The notes below the pieces were generated by a model. It was not told the origin of the DNA and searched no databases. It saw only the letters and a program-made list of their open reading frames with translations. From NCBI GenBank assembly GCA_947647275.1, contig CANSJQ010000002.1, positions 193,795 to 257,794 of the forward strand: a stretch of DNA of 64,000 nt. The letters run 5' to 3'. The position numbers and the translations under genes were made by a program. This stretch comes from an uncultured Clostridiaceae bacterium. GTDB lineage: Bacteria; Bacillota; Clostridia; TANB77; CAG-508. This document shows positions 8,777 through 18,167 of the stretch, in pieces. The first letter of the stretch is position 1, and each line of letters opens with the position of its first letter.

Positions 8777-9964
8777 TTAAATATTTACTATTTCTATTTT
8801 ATTTCTATATACTATTCCTGCAAAATTGTTAGCCATTACTATTTTTCTTATTTCTTGACTGGAAATGTATCTTTTAATTAGCCATCCATTTGTGCTTATG
8901 AAATTTACTTCTGATCCTAAATTTATTGCTATTTTATCATTATAACTATACATTTTTCTTGGCACACTATCTAATGTATATATTCTTGTCTTTCTATTTC
9001 CTGTATTTAACATTTCTATACTTGTTTCATTACTTAATAACGATGATTTTTCTATAACTCTATACATATAGTTAGTAAGCTCTATATCTGCAAAGCTTAT
9101 TCTTTTTCCCTCTTCTACAAAATTAAGAACTTTTTCGTTTGTTTCTCCTTTTATTATATTTATTCCATCATCACTCATATATACCAATTTATTTCCTTGT
9201 TGATATTTTATATTTGTTATTAATACACCTTTTTCATCTAAATATTTGTATACTTCTGATTCTGAAGGAGTTGTTTTGGCTTTTGGTATAGATATTACCT
9301 TTATTATAGATTGTAAAGCTGTACCACTAGTATTTAACTCTAAAAATGCTAAATATTGGTTATCAAAAGATATGTCTACATCAACTGCAATTGTTGTTGA
9401 TAAAAACTGCTTAAACAGCTCTTTGCCTTCTGAATCAAATATTTGAATTACAGATTTGTATGTTGTTCCAGATAAAATAACGGCTACATATCCATTTTTA
9501 TTTACACATATTTTGCTTATTTCTCCTTCTAAGTCTTTTTGCCAAATAAGTTCATTCCCTGATACCAAATAAATTTTATTTTTTTCCTTTTCAGCTATTA
9601 ATAAAAATCCGCCATTAGTTGCTGTAATTGGAGTACTTATTTCTACTGTTAATTCTCCATCTAACTTACCTGAGGAATTATAATTTTTTAATGTATTTTT
9701 ACTTAACACTGAAATATATTTATCATACGCAAAAATGTTATTTGTTTCATCTTCATTAATATCAATTGAAGATGTGCTATCCTCTATTACATTTTTCATT
9801 AATATATACTTATCAACCATATCTCTAAATGTTCTATTTGTACAATATATAATAAATAATATTACTATAATAAATACTACTATTCCTATTATAGAAGCTA
9901 TCATTACTCTTTTTTTATTTAACTTTGTTTTAATATTTTCATCTTCTATTCCAATTATTTTCAT
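8777..9964 (-). CDS. DUF5711 family membrane-anchored beta-propeller-like protein
   Basis: 395 residues. There is a short cytoplasmic tail, a transmembrane helix (VMIASIIGIVVFIIVILFIIY), then a long extracytoplasmic domain of repeating short beta strands (KYISVLSKNTLKNYNSSG, NKIYLVSGNELIWQ, GYVAVILSGTTYKSV, YLAFLELNTSG, KLVYMSDDGINI, KIAINLGSEVNFI), typical of a WD/PQQ-like propeller as in DUF5711. ATG 9964 follows AGGAGTTTTTG. It precedes cvpA with 15 bases between, a pairing common in Clostridia. A role in envelope biogenesis is inferred. Confidence 0.8.
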   Translation of the reverse strand: MKIIGIEDENIKTKLNKKRVMIASIIGIVVFIIVILFIIYCTNRTFRDMVDKYILMKNVIEDSTSSIDINEDETNNIFAYDKYISVLSKNTLKNYNSSGKLDGELTVEISTPITATNGGFLLIAEKEKNKIYLVSGNELIWQKDLEGEISKICVNKNGYVAVILSGTTYKSVIQIFDSEGKELFKQFLSTTIAVDVDISFDNQYLAFLELNTSGTALQSIIKVISIPKAKTTPSESEVYKYLDEKGVLITNIKYQQGNKLVYMSDDGINIIKGETNEKVLNFVEEGKRISFADIELTNYMYRVIEKSSLLSNETSIEMLNTGNRKTRIYTLDSVPRKMYSYNDKIAINLGSEVNFISTNGWLIKRYISSQEIRKIVMANNFAGIVYRNKIEIVNI

Positions 9965-10075
9965 CAAAAACTCCTAACAATTTTATTCAAATTTATTTTA
10001 TAGTAAATATTAAATTTTGTAAACAAAAATTATAAATTTTAATTAGTGATTCTAAAATCTTATTTAATAATTAAT

Positions 10076-10122
10076 AAAAATAAAAATAAGGTATTTACAA
10101 ATATCTTATTTTTATTTTATAA
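10076..10122 (+). other. Hairpin in the divergent spacer before the pilin-like gene
   Basis: AAAATAAGGTATTT and AAATATCTTATTTT form a long AT stem followed by T-rich sequence. It is terminator-like, but no plus-strand gene lies before it. It could attenuate transcription into the pilin-like gene at 10222. The rest of 9965-10221 shows nothing else. Confidence 0.4.
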
Positions 10123-10221
10123 TATTAATAATAAAATAATTAATAATAAATTAAAACCTTAATGGTAACAATAAATATTAATAATTGTTTTAGTTTATAT
10201 TTAGCAAAGGGGAAAATAAAG

Positions 10222-10962
10222 ATGAAGAAAAAAAATAATAAAGGTATAACTTTAATATCTCTTATTATAACAATAGTAGTTTTAATTATCTTAGCAGGTG
10301 TAACAATATTTTTAAATTTAAATAATAATGGGTTATTTTCAAGAGCAAAACATGCAAGTGAAGAAACAAATAAACAAACAGCAACTGAAAAAATAAATTT
10401 AAAAATAACAACTGCTCAAATGAACAAATATGCAGATGATCAAACGATGCCAACTTTAAAAGAATTATCAGAAGTATTAAGAGACGATACTGAAATTCAA
10501 TATGTAACAGAAAAAAGTCAAATTGCAAGCACAAAATATGAAGTAGGCGAAAATCCAAGTTCTATATTTACAAAATTGAATGAGTTTCCTTATGAATTTG
10601 AAATAAATGGCCAATTACAATTAGCAAGTATAGATGGAATAAAAATTGCTAATAATAATCAAGTTGATTCAGAAAAATACTTAGGTTTTCCTGATTATAC
10701 TAATAGAGAAGTTATAAACTCAAGTCAAGAATATACAGCTGAACAAAATATGTATATAATTATAGATTCATCAACTGCTGGTAAAATTCATTCCTCTCTA
10801 ACTATAACTATAGATGGAGTTACTTATAATTTTTATCAACAATATTCAGGTATTGATTATCCTCACCCTACAAATTCAATTTTTCCAATAAAAAAGGGCT
10901 CAAAATTTATGGTATATTGTGGAACTTATTGTACAATATACAAAGTAAACATGATATACTAA
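10222..10962 (+). CDS. Type IV pilin / pseudopilin-like protein (copy A)
   Basis: 246 residues. The short basic leader NNKG is directly followed by the pilin helix ITLISLIITIVVLIILAGVTIF, the class III signal cut by prepilin peptidase after Gly. A coiled stretch (ETNKQTATEKINLKITTAQ) and a globular tail follow. ATG 10222 has SD AAAGGGGAAA. Residues about 30-140 are almost identical to a second copy at 34278-35054, whereas the tails (here ending FYQQYSGIDYPHP...YCTIYKVNMIY) differ. No pilus ATPase or peptidase lies nearby, so this is an orphan substrate of a system encoded elsewhere. Confidence 0.8.
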   Translation: MKKKNNKGITLISLIITIVVLIILAGVTIFLNLNNNGLFSRAKHASEETNKQTATEKINLKITTAQMNKYADDQTMPTLKELSEVLRDDTEIQYVTEKSQIASTKYEVGENPSSIFTKLNEFPYEFEINGQLQLASIDGIKIANNNQVDSEKYLGFPDYTNREVINSSQEYTAEQNMYIIIDSSTAGKIHSSLTITIDGVTYNFYQQYSGIDYPHPTNSIFPIKKGSKFMVYCGTYCTIYKVNMIY

Positions 10963-10972
10963 AAATCAAATA

Positions 10973-11014
10973 AAAAATTGATATTAAAATGAAAACATTT
11001 AATATCAATTTTTT
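10973..11014 (+). terminator. Bidirectional terminator between pilin-like gene and ykvI-like gene
   Basis: AAATTGATATTAAA and TTTAATATCAATTTTTTT pair fully around a nine-base loop. It serves both convergent genes. Confidence 0.8.
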
Positions 11015-12033
11015 TAATTTTTAAATTTAACTAACATCCATATTTGTAATAGACCTAATATTCCAAATAATGGATACAATATTTCTACTAATTTTGAGAA
11101 ACCTATATTGGATACAACAATTCCTGTTATGCATATAATTAATAGAATTATTTCATAACTTTTCTTTGTTTTACTTGCATTTTTTAAAAAGCTATATCCA
11201 GCTGAGATGGCTGAAGTAAATATTGAGGCTATTATTACAAATCCATATATATACTTAAATATTTTTCCAAACTGCATTGTTATTTCTATTAGTGGCATTT
11301 CTAATTCAGAAATAAAAAATTCTCCCCTTAATAGAAGTGAGTATATAAATAAAGCCAATACTATAATTATACTACTACTTATTATCGATATTTTTATTAT
11401 TTGTTTATTACTATTTAAATAATTTCTTAACCCAGTTAAAACTGGTATTAATAAAATACTATTATAACTTGCATATAATATACTTCCTATTACCCAAGCA
11501 CTTGTATTTTCTCCTAATGTTGAGATACTATTTGCATTAAAACTATAAGGAATATTTTTTATTCCTAAATATGTAATTAGAATTATTAATATTGGAACTA
11601 ATATTTCATTTGCCTTTATTACACCTTGTATGCTTTTTTTAAATATAATATAACAAATAATTACAAAAATAATGCTAGATATGTATATAGGTGTATTATA
11701 AGTTTGCATTATATATGCGCTAAATCCTGCTATCATTATATAAAAAGATATTAATAGAAAACTATTTACTATTAAATTTATATATCTATTTAATTTGCTA
11801 TGTTTCCAATTTACTCTTTCTAATAGTTTATTATAATTATTTATTTCGTATGTTTTTGTTATTTTTAATGCTTTATAAATTATAACTCCTGTAATAATTC
11901 CAGTTAAAACTATTCCTATTTTACCATTTTCACCATATTTTCCAAAAAACAAATATATTTCTCTTCCAGAAGCAAAACCTGCACCTATTAAAGTTCCTAT
12001 AATTACAAAAATAACTTTTAATGTATTTTTCAA
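11014..12033 (-). CDS. YkvI-like membrane transporter
   Basis: 339 residues with about ten hydrophobic helices. The N-terminus (VIFVIIGTLIGAGFASGREIYLFFGKYG) carries the GAGFASGRE motif of the YkvI group in the LeuT/APC-fold superfamily (distant relatives of branched-chain amino-acid and sodium symporters). Substrate unknown. It stands alone between terminators, with an ATG after AAAGGAGAATTAA. Confidence 0.85.
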   Translation of the reverse strand: MKNTLKVIFVIIGTLIGAGFASGREIYLFFGKYGENGKIGIVLTGIITGVIIYKALKITKTYEINNYNKLLERVNWKHSKLNRYINLIVNSFLLISFYIMIAGFSAYIMQTYNTPIYISSIIFVIICYIIFKKSIQGVIKANEILVPILIILITYLGIKNIPYSFNANSISTLGENTSAWVIGSILYASYNSILLIPVLTGLRNYLNSNKQIIKISIISSSIIIVLALFIYSLLLRGEFFISELEMPLIEITMQFGKIFKYIYGFVIIASIFTSAISAGYSFLKNASKTKKSYEIILLIICITGIVVSNIGFSKLVEILYPLFGILGLLQIWMLVKFKN

Positions 12034-12054
12034 AATTTAATTCTCCTTTTTTGT

Positions 12055-12118
12055 TTTGGTAGTTTCTTCGAAGGTTGGGTCGCCGAAGGCGGCGACCCCT
12101 ACAATCCTAATTCCAACT
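12055..12118. repeat. Dispersed palindromic repeat, copy 1
   Basis: It contains the GC-rich palindrome GGGTCGCCG/CGGCGACCC (around 12076-12101), flanked by GTAGTTTCTTCGAAGGTT and CCTAATTCCAACTTT. The reverse complement aligns along most of its length with 15573-15645. GC content is far above the surroundings, typical of a small mobile REP/MITE-like element. Confidence 0.75.
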
Positions 12119-12125
12119 TTCACAA

Positions 12126-12163
12126 AAAACCTCTCATTTAAATGTATGAGAGGTTTTTTATTT
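12126..12163 (-). terminator. Terminator after gldG-like gene
   Basis: On the minus strand CCTCTCAT/ATGAGAGG is followed by TTTTTT. The T-rich flank on the other side makes it usable in both directions. Confidence 0.8.
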
Positions 12164-12169
12164 TTATTT

Positions 12170-13627
12170 CTATTTTTTTCTTCTTCTATGTTGCCATACT
12201 AGAATTCCTATTAATATTATAATAACTGGAACTCCAAATATTACCCATTGTATTATATTATTTTGAGCTACTGTTGCTGTATATGTTACTGTGTTTGTAT
12301 CTTTCCTTATAACTATATCTTCTTCTCTATCTACCAAGTACGCAATAGTATCTGTTACTAATTGACGATTACCTGGGTATGCTATAAATGGTGTTTGTGA
12401 AGTAGAATCTATTGTATAGTTTGATACAAAATAGTTTTCTCCATATATTACTAGTTTTGAAACTTTTTCTTTTTCTCCTGTTTCTGTATTTCCTTCTTTT
12501 ATTTGTTTTTGTAATTCTGCTCCTATTATAAATGGTCCGCCTTCTTCACTATCTAACTTTCCATTATAGTTTGTGGCAAAGTTTGTTCTCATAAATGAAG
12601 TTTCACTTGCTTCTAATAATACATTTTTTGTTACTTTTAAATTTTCCAATTCTTCATTGCTTACAAAATTTATTTTACTTGAATTTATAAATACTGGTGA
12701 GGATATATTTTTAGTTATTGTGCTATATTTTACTTCTGGTAAAATTATACTTGCAGCTGTTGATGATCTTTTTAATGGATCTGTTTCACTTATATATCCT
12801 TTTGTAAATGGCTCTATTCCATATGTTGCTAGTATTTTATTAACATTTGGCATATTTTGCTCCTTTGTGCTTACAGAATTAAACCATAATATTTTCCCAC
12901 CATTATTTATATATTCTAAAATTGCATTTGTTGTAATATCATCAAAGTCTGCATTTGGTGTATTTATTACTAATGTATCACAATCTTCTGGAATTTTACC
13001 TTGTGCTACTGTATTTAAAGTTTTAAACCCTGTTATTTCATTCGCCAAATATATTGCTAAATAGCTCATGTTCCCATTTATTGAAAATTCTGAGTATCCC
13101 TCTAAGAAATATACTGTTGGTATTTTTTCGGCTACTACATATAATATACTATTTGTTAATTTTTCTTCTGTTATATCTATTTGTTCATATGTTGTAGGGT
13201 CTGTTGTATATAAATCTTCTACTAATAATATTTTACTTTTTTGACCATTTTCTACTATTATGCAATTTGTGTTTTCTTCTATCCCATATTTTTGTACAAT
13301 GTCTGGTCTTGAAGTTGATGTTACTATTTCTATATTTATTTTATTATTTACATTATGATACTGTTTTGCTAAATCCATAATTGAATCTTGCTCAGAATAT
13401 TGTGCAAAATATATATTAACTTCTTCAGTTATATTTGCAATTCTTTCTTTAGTTGCATCTGTTAGTGTATATAACTTTTCCTTTGTAAAATCTATTGGGT
13501 TTAAATTTAATTTGTTAATCCATAAAGTTAAAGCAATAAATAAAGCTACTAAAATTATTACAAATAATATAGTCGATGTTCTTTTTATAAGTACGCTTTT
13601 CTTTATTTTCTCTATTAATTTTTTCAT
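12170..13627 (-). CDS. GldG-like ABC transporter auxiliary protein
   Basis: 485 residues. The N-terminal helix (TSTILFVIILVALFIALTLWI) is followed by the GldG/DUF7088 region (LTDATKERIANITEEVNIYFAQ), an ABC-type auxiliary domain (PTVYFLEGYSEF; DCDTLVINTPNADF; GGKILWFNSV) and a C-terminal helix (IIQWVIFGVPVIIILIGILVW) with RRRKK. In Bacteroidetes GldG pairs with GldF and the ATPase GldA in gliding. In Clostridia the same trio is present without gliding and its cargo is unknown. It is the last gene of the operon, 12 bases after the permease. Confidence 0.85.
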   Translation of the reverse strand: MKKLIEKIKKSVLIKRTSTILFVIILVALFIALTLWINKLNLNPIDFTKEKLYTLTDATKERIANITEEVNIYFAQYSEQDSIMDLAKQYHNVNNKINIEIVTSTSRPDIVQKYGIEENTNCIIVENGQKSKILLVEDLYTTDPTTYEQIDITEEKLTNSILYVVAEKIPTVYFLEGYSEFSINGNMSYLAIYLANEITGFKTLNTVAQGKIPEDCDTLVINTPNADFDDITTNAILEYINNGGKILWFNSVSTKEQNMPNVNKILATYGIEPFTKGYISETDPLKRSSTAASIILPEVKYSTITKNISSPVFINSSKINFVSNEELENLKVTKNVLLEASETSFMRTNFATNYNGKLDSEEGGPFIIGAELQKQIKEGNTETGEKEKVSKLVIYGENYFVSNYTIDSTSQTPFIAYPGNRQLVTDTIAYLVDREEDIVIRKDTNTVTYTATVAQNNIIQWVIFGVPVIIILIGILVWQHRRRKK

Positions 13628-13639
13628 TTACAATTCCTC

Positions 13640-14329
13640 CTACTTTGCACTCTTTCTTCTTTGCATTACAGTTATAGTTAATATTAAGCAAAGAACTGTA
13701 AATGCTAAATATGTTACTGTATATGCTATATTTATTTGACCTGTTGTAAATTTAGAAAACATATTTATTAATGAAAAGCTTGCTCCTGTTTGTAAAAATT
13801 CTGGCAATACCCATGTTGCTACAAAAGTTATTATTGTAATTAATGCAGCTATAATTTGATTTTCAGTTATACTAGATGCTAATATTCCTATTGATATATA
13901 TGCCATGCTTAATAGTATAAAACCAAATATTGTAACTAGTGCTGCTGTAATATCTAATGTTCCAAAACATCTTATTATTATTAAAAACATTGATGTACAT
14001 GCAATCGCAATTAATGTTATTATTACTGCAGAAATAAATTTAGCAATAACTATTTTTGTTATGCTAATTGGTGATGTTAAAAGTAATTGCTCTGTTCCAC
14101 TTTTTCTTTCTTCTGAAAAAGTTCTCATTGTAAGTAATGGTATTAGTATAGCAAATGATAATATCGTTGGAAGATATGTAAATATATAATTAAATTGAAC
14201 TCTTCCACCTGTATACATTAACTCTAAATAAAATGATATACTAAATGCTATTAAAAATATCCCTATAAATACATAACCAATTGGAGATAAAAAGTATGTT
14301 TTAACTTCTTTTTTTATAATTGCCCACAT
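13640..14329 (-). CDS. ABC-2 type permease, GldF-like
   Basis: 229 residues with six helices, starting MWAIIKKEVKTYFLSPIGYVF, the usual GldF/ABC-2 opening. It has the cytoplasmic loop MRTFSEERKSGTEQLLLTSPIS, where ABC-2 permeases contact their ATPase. Its ATG overlaps the end of the ATPase gene, so translation is coupled. It forms the transmembrane channel of the ABC trio. Confidence 0.9.
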   Translation of the reverse strand: MWAIIKKEVKTYFLSPIGYVFIGIFLIAFSISFYLELMYTGGRVQFNYIFTYLPTILSFAILIPLLTMRTFSEERKSGTEQLLLTSPISITKIVIAKFISAVIITLIAIACTSMFLIIIRCFGTLDITAALVTIFGFILLSMAYISIGILASSITENQIIAALITIITFVATWVLPEFLQTGASFSLINMFSKFTTGQINIAYTVTYLAFTVLCLILTITVMQRRKSAK

Positions 14330-15447
14330 TATTCTTCTCCTCCTTTTTCTTGTTTTTCACTCTTTGTTTGGTTTTCTGTGTTTTTATCTATATTTTCTTT
14401 ACGTAAATTTTGATCTTGCTCTATGCTATTTTCTACTAATTTAGTTTCTTTATTCTCTTCTTCATCTTTGCTATTTCCCTGTTGTTCTACTTCCTTTTCC
14501 TCATTTCTTTCATTCTTATCCCCTATTAGTTTCATAAATGCATCTTCTAAACTTACTTCTGCTTTTTTTAATTCGAATATTGTTATATCTTCTTTTGGTA
14601 ATACTTCGAACATTTTCTTTCTCAAGTCTATATTTTCTTCTGAAACCACTTTATATTGTTTTGTTCCATCTTCGTTATCTTTTACAAGTTCTAATTCTTG
14701 TATATCTTTTACTTTATCTTTTAAGCTTGACATTTTTTCTGCTTTGTCTTCTACAGTAACGTATAGTATATTTTTATTTTTTGATTTTTCTTCTAAGTTC
14801 TCTGGTGTGTCTATTGCTACTATTTTACCATTATTTATTATAACAACTCTATCGCAAATTTGACTTACTTCTGATAGAATGTGTGAACTTAATATTACAG
14901 TATGTTTTTTTCCTAATTCTTTTATAAGTGTTCTTATTTCTAATATTTGTTTTGGGTCTAACCCTACTGTTGGCTCATCTAATATTAGTACATCAGGGTT
15001 TCCAACCAAAGCCCCAGCCATACTAACTCTTTGTTTATATCCTCTTGATAAGTTTTTGATAAGCTTATTTTGAACTTCTTCTAATCCTATTTGTTTAATT
15101 ACTTCTTGTACTTGTTCTTTTCTTATTTTTCTATCAACTAATTTTAATTCTGACATATATTTTATAAATTCTTTAGCAGTAAGTTCTTGGTAAGAAGGTA
15201 CTCCTTCTGGCATATAACCTATTTGCTTTTTTGCTTTGCTTGGTTTTTTAGAAATGTTATATCCATTAACTATTATTTCACCATCTGTCATTTCTATAAA
15301 ACCTGTTATCATATTCATTGTTGTACTTTTACCTGCACCATTTGGACCTAATAACCCTACAATTTCTCCATCTTTTACATCAAAGCTAATATTATCTACT
15401 GCTGTAAAATTTCCATACTTTTTAGTGACATTCTTAACTTCTATCAA
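14329..15447 (-). CDS. ABC transporter ATP-binding protein (GldA-like)
   Basis: 372 residues. It has Walker A GLLGPNGAGKSTTMN, Q-loop IGYMPE, signature LSRGYKQRVSMAGAL, Walker B VLILDEPTVGLDP and the H-loop ILSSHILSEV, with a regulatory C-terminal domain and a highly charged tail rich in E, K, N and Q (EEKEVEQQGNSKDEEENKETK). AGAGGAGG is followed six bases on by TTG 15447, which I prefer to ATG 15483 because that lies upstream of the SD. First gene of the ATPase-permease-GldG operon. Confidence 0.93.
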   Translation of the reverse strand: MIEVKNVTKKYGNFTAVDNISFDVKDGEIVGLLGPNGAGKSTTMNMITGFIEMTDGEIIVNGYNISKKPSKAKKQIGYMPEGVPSYQELTAKEFIKYMSELKLVDRKIRKEQVQEVIKQIGLEEVQNKLIKNLSRGYKQRVSMAGALVGNPDVLILDEPTVGLDPKQILEIRTLIKELGKKHTVILSSHILSEVSQICDRVVIINNGKIVAIDTPENLEEKSKNKNILYVTVEDKAEKMSSLKDKVKDIQELELVKDNEDGTKQYKVVSEENIDLRKKMFEVLPKEDITIFELKKAEVSLEDAFMKLIGDKNERNEEKEVEQQGNSKDEEENKETKLVENSIEQDQNLRKENIDKNTENQTKSEKQEKGGEE

Positions 15448-15572
15448 AGTAATTCCTCCTCTTATATAATTTAAAATATGCATTTCCGTAGGAACACATT
15501 AATTATTTGTTTATATTATCATTTAAAATATAATGTTGCAATAGTGTTCACATAGAATTTACAAATTTTAGG

Positions 15573-15646
15573 TTGGAAGTTAGAAGTTAGATTGTAGGAG
15601 TGGCTGTCTTCGGCGATCCGACCCTCGAAGAAACTACCCTAATTTT
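15573..15646. repeat. Dispersed palindromic repeat, copy 2 (opposite orientation to copy 1)
   Basis: GGTTGGAAGTTAGAAGTTAG, ATTGTAGGAGTGGCTG, TCTTCGGCGATCC and CTCGAAGAAACTACC match the reverse complement of 12055-12118 with scattered differences. It lies in the spacer upstream of the GDT1-like gene. Confidence 0.7.
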
Positions 15647-15706
15647 ATTTAATATATAGAATAAAATATTTCCTAGCTTAATATATTTAACCAAAGGAGA
15701 ATTATT

Positions 15707-16315
15707 ATGAGCTTTTTATACCCTATTTTAATTGCATTTTTATTAGTATTTATATCTGAACTTGGAGATAAAACACAACTCTTAGTTTTATCTTTTTCTT
15801 CAAAAATAAAAGCTTCTACTATTCTTATAGGTGTAGCATTAGGTTCATTTTTTAGTCATGGAGTTGCTATTTTATTTGGAAGTTCTATTGGACTTTTAAA
15901 TAATAATTTTATACATGATTTATTAGAAATAATAACATTTATTTCTTTTATTGTTTTTGGTATTTTTTCTTTTCTTCCTCAAAAAGAAGAACGAGAAAAT
16001 TCAAAAAAAGATAACTTTATAATGAAACTTTCTAAATTAGGTATAGGTTATATTTTAATAATTGCTTTTTCTATTGCTGTTGGTGAACTTGGTGATAAAA
16101 CATTTTTAGCATCTATTGGACTTGGTATAAGTTATCCAAATCAAAAACTATTTTTAATAGTTGGTGCAATACTTGGAATGGTTATTTCTGATCTTCTTGC
16201 TATAATTTTCGGTAAACTTTTAACTAAAAAAATACCAGAATCTTTAATGCAAAAGCTTTCTGGTTTATTATTTATTGTTTTTGGTGTTATTGGGTTTATT
16301 AATTTTATATTTTAA
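15707..16315 (+). CDS. TMEM165/GDT1 (UPF0016) family cation transporter
   Basis: 202 residues in two similar halves, each with three helices and the signature ELGDKT (SELGDKTQLLVLSFSSK near residue 18 and GELGDKTFLASIG near residue 127). Family members move Mn2+ or Ca2+ against H+. The acidic residues of both motifs are intact. I see no yybP-ykoY-like manganese riboswitch in the leader. ATG follows AAAGGAGAATTATT. Confidence 0.9.
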   Translation: MSFLYPILIAFLLVFISELGDKTQLLVLSFSSKIKASTILIGVALGSFFSHGVAILFGSSIGLLNNNFIHDLLEIITFISFIVFGIFSFLPQKEERENSKKDNFIMKLSKLGIGYILIIAFSIAVGELGDKTFLASIGLGISYPNQKLFLIVGAILGMVISDLLAIIFGKLLTKKIPESLMQKLSGLLFIVFGVIGFINFIF

Positions 16316-16388
16316 CTTCTATAAAGTATTAACTAAATGCATATACTACTTTTATTATATTACATTCTTTATTTTTTCATTTAGTTGT

Positions 16389-16463
16389 TTTTAACTTAAA
16401 ATACGTTATTCGCTGTGTTTTAACCTGAATCAAGTTAAATATCAATAACTTATTTTGAGTTAC
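16389..16463. promoter_or_regulatory. Three palindromic operator-like sites upstream of the XRE regulator
   Basis: The sites are TTTTTAACTTAAAAT (16390-16404), the 24-base palindrome TTTTAACCTGAATCA/AGTTAAA (16419-16442) and AACTTATTTTGAGTT (16448-16462). All share an AACTT/AAGTT half-site. The spacing and position just upstream of an HTH gene suggest autoregulation. Confidence 0.5.
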
Positions 16464-16492
16464 TTTATACTTATTAAAAGGAGTGAAATTTT

Positions 16493-16717
16493 ATGTACCA
16501 CAGAATTAGAGATCTGCGAGAAGATCATGATTTAACTCAAACTCAAATAGGTAAAATACTCAATATGTCTCAGACTGGTTACTCTCAATATGAGATAGGC
16601 AAGAATGATATTCCAACTAAAATATTGATAGAACTCTCGAAATATTACAATACATCTATTGATTATTTATTAGGAGTTACAGATGAAATAAAACCTTATC
16701 CTAGGTCAAAAAAGTAA
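16493..16717 (+). CDS. XRE-family helix-turn-helix regulator
   Basis: 74 residues, a single HTH_3 domain: RIRDLREDHDLTQTQIGKIL, then MSQTGYSQYEIGKNDIPTKI, with the standard helix 2-turn-helix 3. The tail LSKYYNTSIDYLLGVTDE is typical of Cro/CI-like regulators. SD AAAGGAG. It is followed by a terminator, so it is a single-gene unit. Confidence 0.92.
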   Translation: MYHRIRDLREDHDLTQTQIGKILNMSQTGYSQYEIGKNDIPTKILIELSKYYNTSIDYLLGVTDEIKPYPRSKK

Positions 16718-16738
16718 ATTAATTTTTTAATTAATTTA

Positions 16739-16778
16739 AAGAGAAGAATATAATAAATTTCTTCTCTTTTTCTTTTCA
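16739..16778 (+). terminator. Terminator after XRE gene
   Basis: AGAGAAGAA and TTCTTCTCT pair, followed by TTTTCTTTT. Confidence 0.75.
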
Positions 16779-16818
16779 CATATTTTTATTTATATCATAT
16801 ATTATTATAGGTGATTTT

Positions 16819-17004
16819 ATGGATTGTTTGAATAATTTAAATCCTTGTGAATTGGTTACACTTGCTAATATTATTTCTGTTTCACTTGCTCAAAATTTAA
16901 ATTCTGATGAATTAATAGCTCTTTCTGGATTTTTTACTATACTTGGAGATAGTTTAGCTGTTCTTTCAGTTTCTCCTAATAACTGTGATAAAAAATCTTC
17001 TTGA
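16819..17004 (+). CDS. Small DUF6774-like protein
   Basis: 61 residues (LNPCELVTLANIISVSLAQN; SDELIALSGFFTILGDSLAV). It alternates hydrophobic helices without a clear membrane segment and ends in a hydrophilic NNCDKKSS. The pattern CELVTL...A..LS..LS.DEL..LS.FFT.LGD.L matches small DUF6774 proteins of Clostridia. The SD (AGGTGAT) is modest. Function unknown. Confidence 0.6.
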   Translation: MDCLNNLNPCELVTLANIISVSLAQNLNSDELIALSGFFTILGDSLAVLSVSPNNCDKKSS

Positions 17005-17083
17005 TAACTTTGTTATTAATTATTATCTTTTAACTCATTTAATGACACAACCCTTAATATATCGCCCAATGAATATAATATTA

Positions 17084-17683
17084 TTATAGTTCTCTTCTTC
17101 CCTCTAATGCCTTACTTAAAGTTACTTCATCTGTATATTCTAAGTCTCCTCCTACTGGTATTCCGTGGGCTATTCTGCTAGCTTTTATTCCTAGTGGTTT
17201 TATTAGTTTTGAAATATACATTGCTGTAGCTTCTCCTTCTACACGTGGGTTTGTTGCAAGTATTACTTCTTTTACTTTTCCATCCATTAGCCTTGAAAGT
17301 AGCTCTTTTATTTTTATTTCATCTGGACCTATTCCATTCATTGGAGATATTGATCCATGTAATACATGGTACATTCCTTTAAATTCATGTGTTCTTTCCA
17401 TTGCCACTACATCTTTTACATCTTCTACTACACATATTATGCTTTCATCCCTTTTTGGGTTTGAGCAGATAATGCATGGATCTGTATCTGATATATTGTA
17501 GCATTTTGAACAATATTTCAAGTTCTTTTTAGCATTTATTATTGAATATACAAATTCATTTACTTCTTCTTCTGACCTATCAAGCATATAAAATGCAAGT
17601 CTTGCAGCTGTCTTGTTTCCTATGCTTGGTAATTTTTCAAATGCTTCTATTAGTTTTTCTATTGATGGTGAATAATATGACAT
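17084..17683 (-). CDS. recR: Recombination mediator RecR
   Basis: RecR acts with RecF/RecO to load RecA at gaps. About 200 residues: a helix-hairpin-helix ([19 protein letters not shown]), a C4 zinc finger ([18 protein letters not shown]) and a Toprim domain ([14 protein letters not shown]...[12 protein letters not shown]...[16 protein letters not shown]). The start at ATG 17683 is preferred to the GTG/ATG three and two codons earlier because GGTGAT is then spaced correctly. It is translated right after ybaB, the usual dnaX-ybaB-recR order. Confidence 0.96.
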   Translation of the reverse strand: MSYYSPSIEKLIEAFEKLPSIGNKTAARLAFYMLDRSEEEVNEFVYSIINAKKNLKYCSKCYNISDTDPCIICSNPKRDESIICVVEDVKDVVAMERTHEFKGMYHVLHGSISPMNGIGPDEIKIKELLSRLMDGKVKEVILATNPRVEGEATAMYISKLIKPLGIKASRIAHGIPVGGDLEYTDEVTLSKALEGRREL

Positions 17684-17692
17684 TTTCATCAC

Positions 17693-18037
17693 CTACATTA
17701 TTCCAGGAATATTATATTTTCCTAAACTTTGAGCTTGAGCTGAGTCTACTTTTCTTAAAGCTTCGTTCACACATGTTAGTATTAAATCTTCTAGCATTTC
17801 TACATCATCTGGGTCAACTACATCTTTCTTTATTTTTATTTGTTTTATTTCTTTTGCTCCAGATACTTTTACTTCTATTGCTCCTCCACCTGCTGTCGCC
17901 TCAAATTCTTTTGAAACTAATTCTTCTTGGCTCTTTTCCATATCTGCTTGCATTTTTTTTGCTTCTTTCATTAATTGGCCTAAGTTCATTCCGCCAAATC
18001 CTCCCATTCCTCCTGGGAATCCACCTTTTCTTGACAT
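17693..18037 (-). CDS. YbaB/EbfC family nucleoid-associated protein
   Basis: 114 residues. There is a Gly/Met-rich N-terminus (KGGFPGGMGGFGGMNLGQLM), the helix KEAKKMQADMEKSQEELVSKE and the EbfC strand core (GGGAIEVKVSGAKEIKQIKI...DVEMLEDLILTCVNEAL). These are dimeric DNA-binding 'tweezers' of unclear role, nearly always between dnaX and recR as here. Confidence 0.95.
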   Translation of the reverse strand: MSRKGGFPGGMGGFGGMNLGQLMKEAKKMQADMEKSQEELVSKEFEATAGGGAIEVKVSGAKEIKQIKIKKDVVDPDDVEMLEDLILTCVNEALRKVDSAQAQSLGKYNIPGIM

Positions 18038-18167
18038 ATCATTTCATCCTTTCTTATTAGTAATTGGAAGTTGGAATACTGAGTAATTTCTTCGAAGTAA
18101 TTACTTTAAATTCAACTTCTTTTTACATTACTTTTAATTAACACAATATATAATTTAGTAAAGTTTA

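Noticed and set aside
15560..15706. yybP-ykoY manganese riboswitch before the GDT1-like gene
   Set aside because: The spacer is occupied by a dispersed repeat and lacks the riboswitch core.
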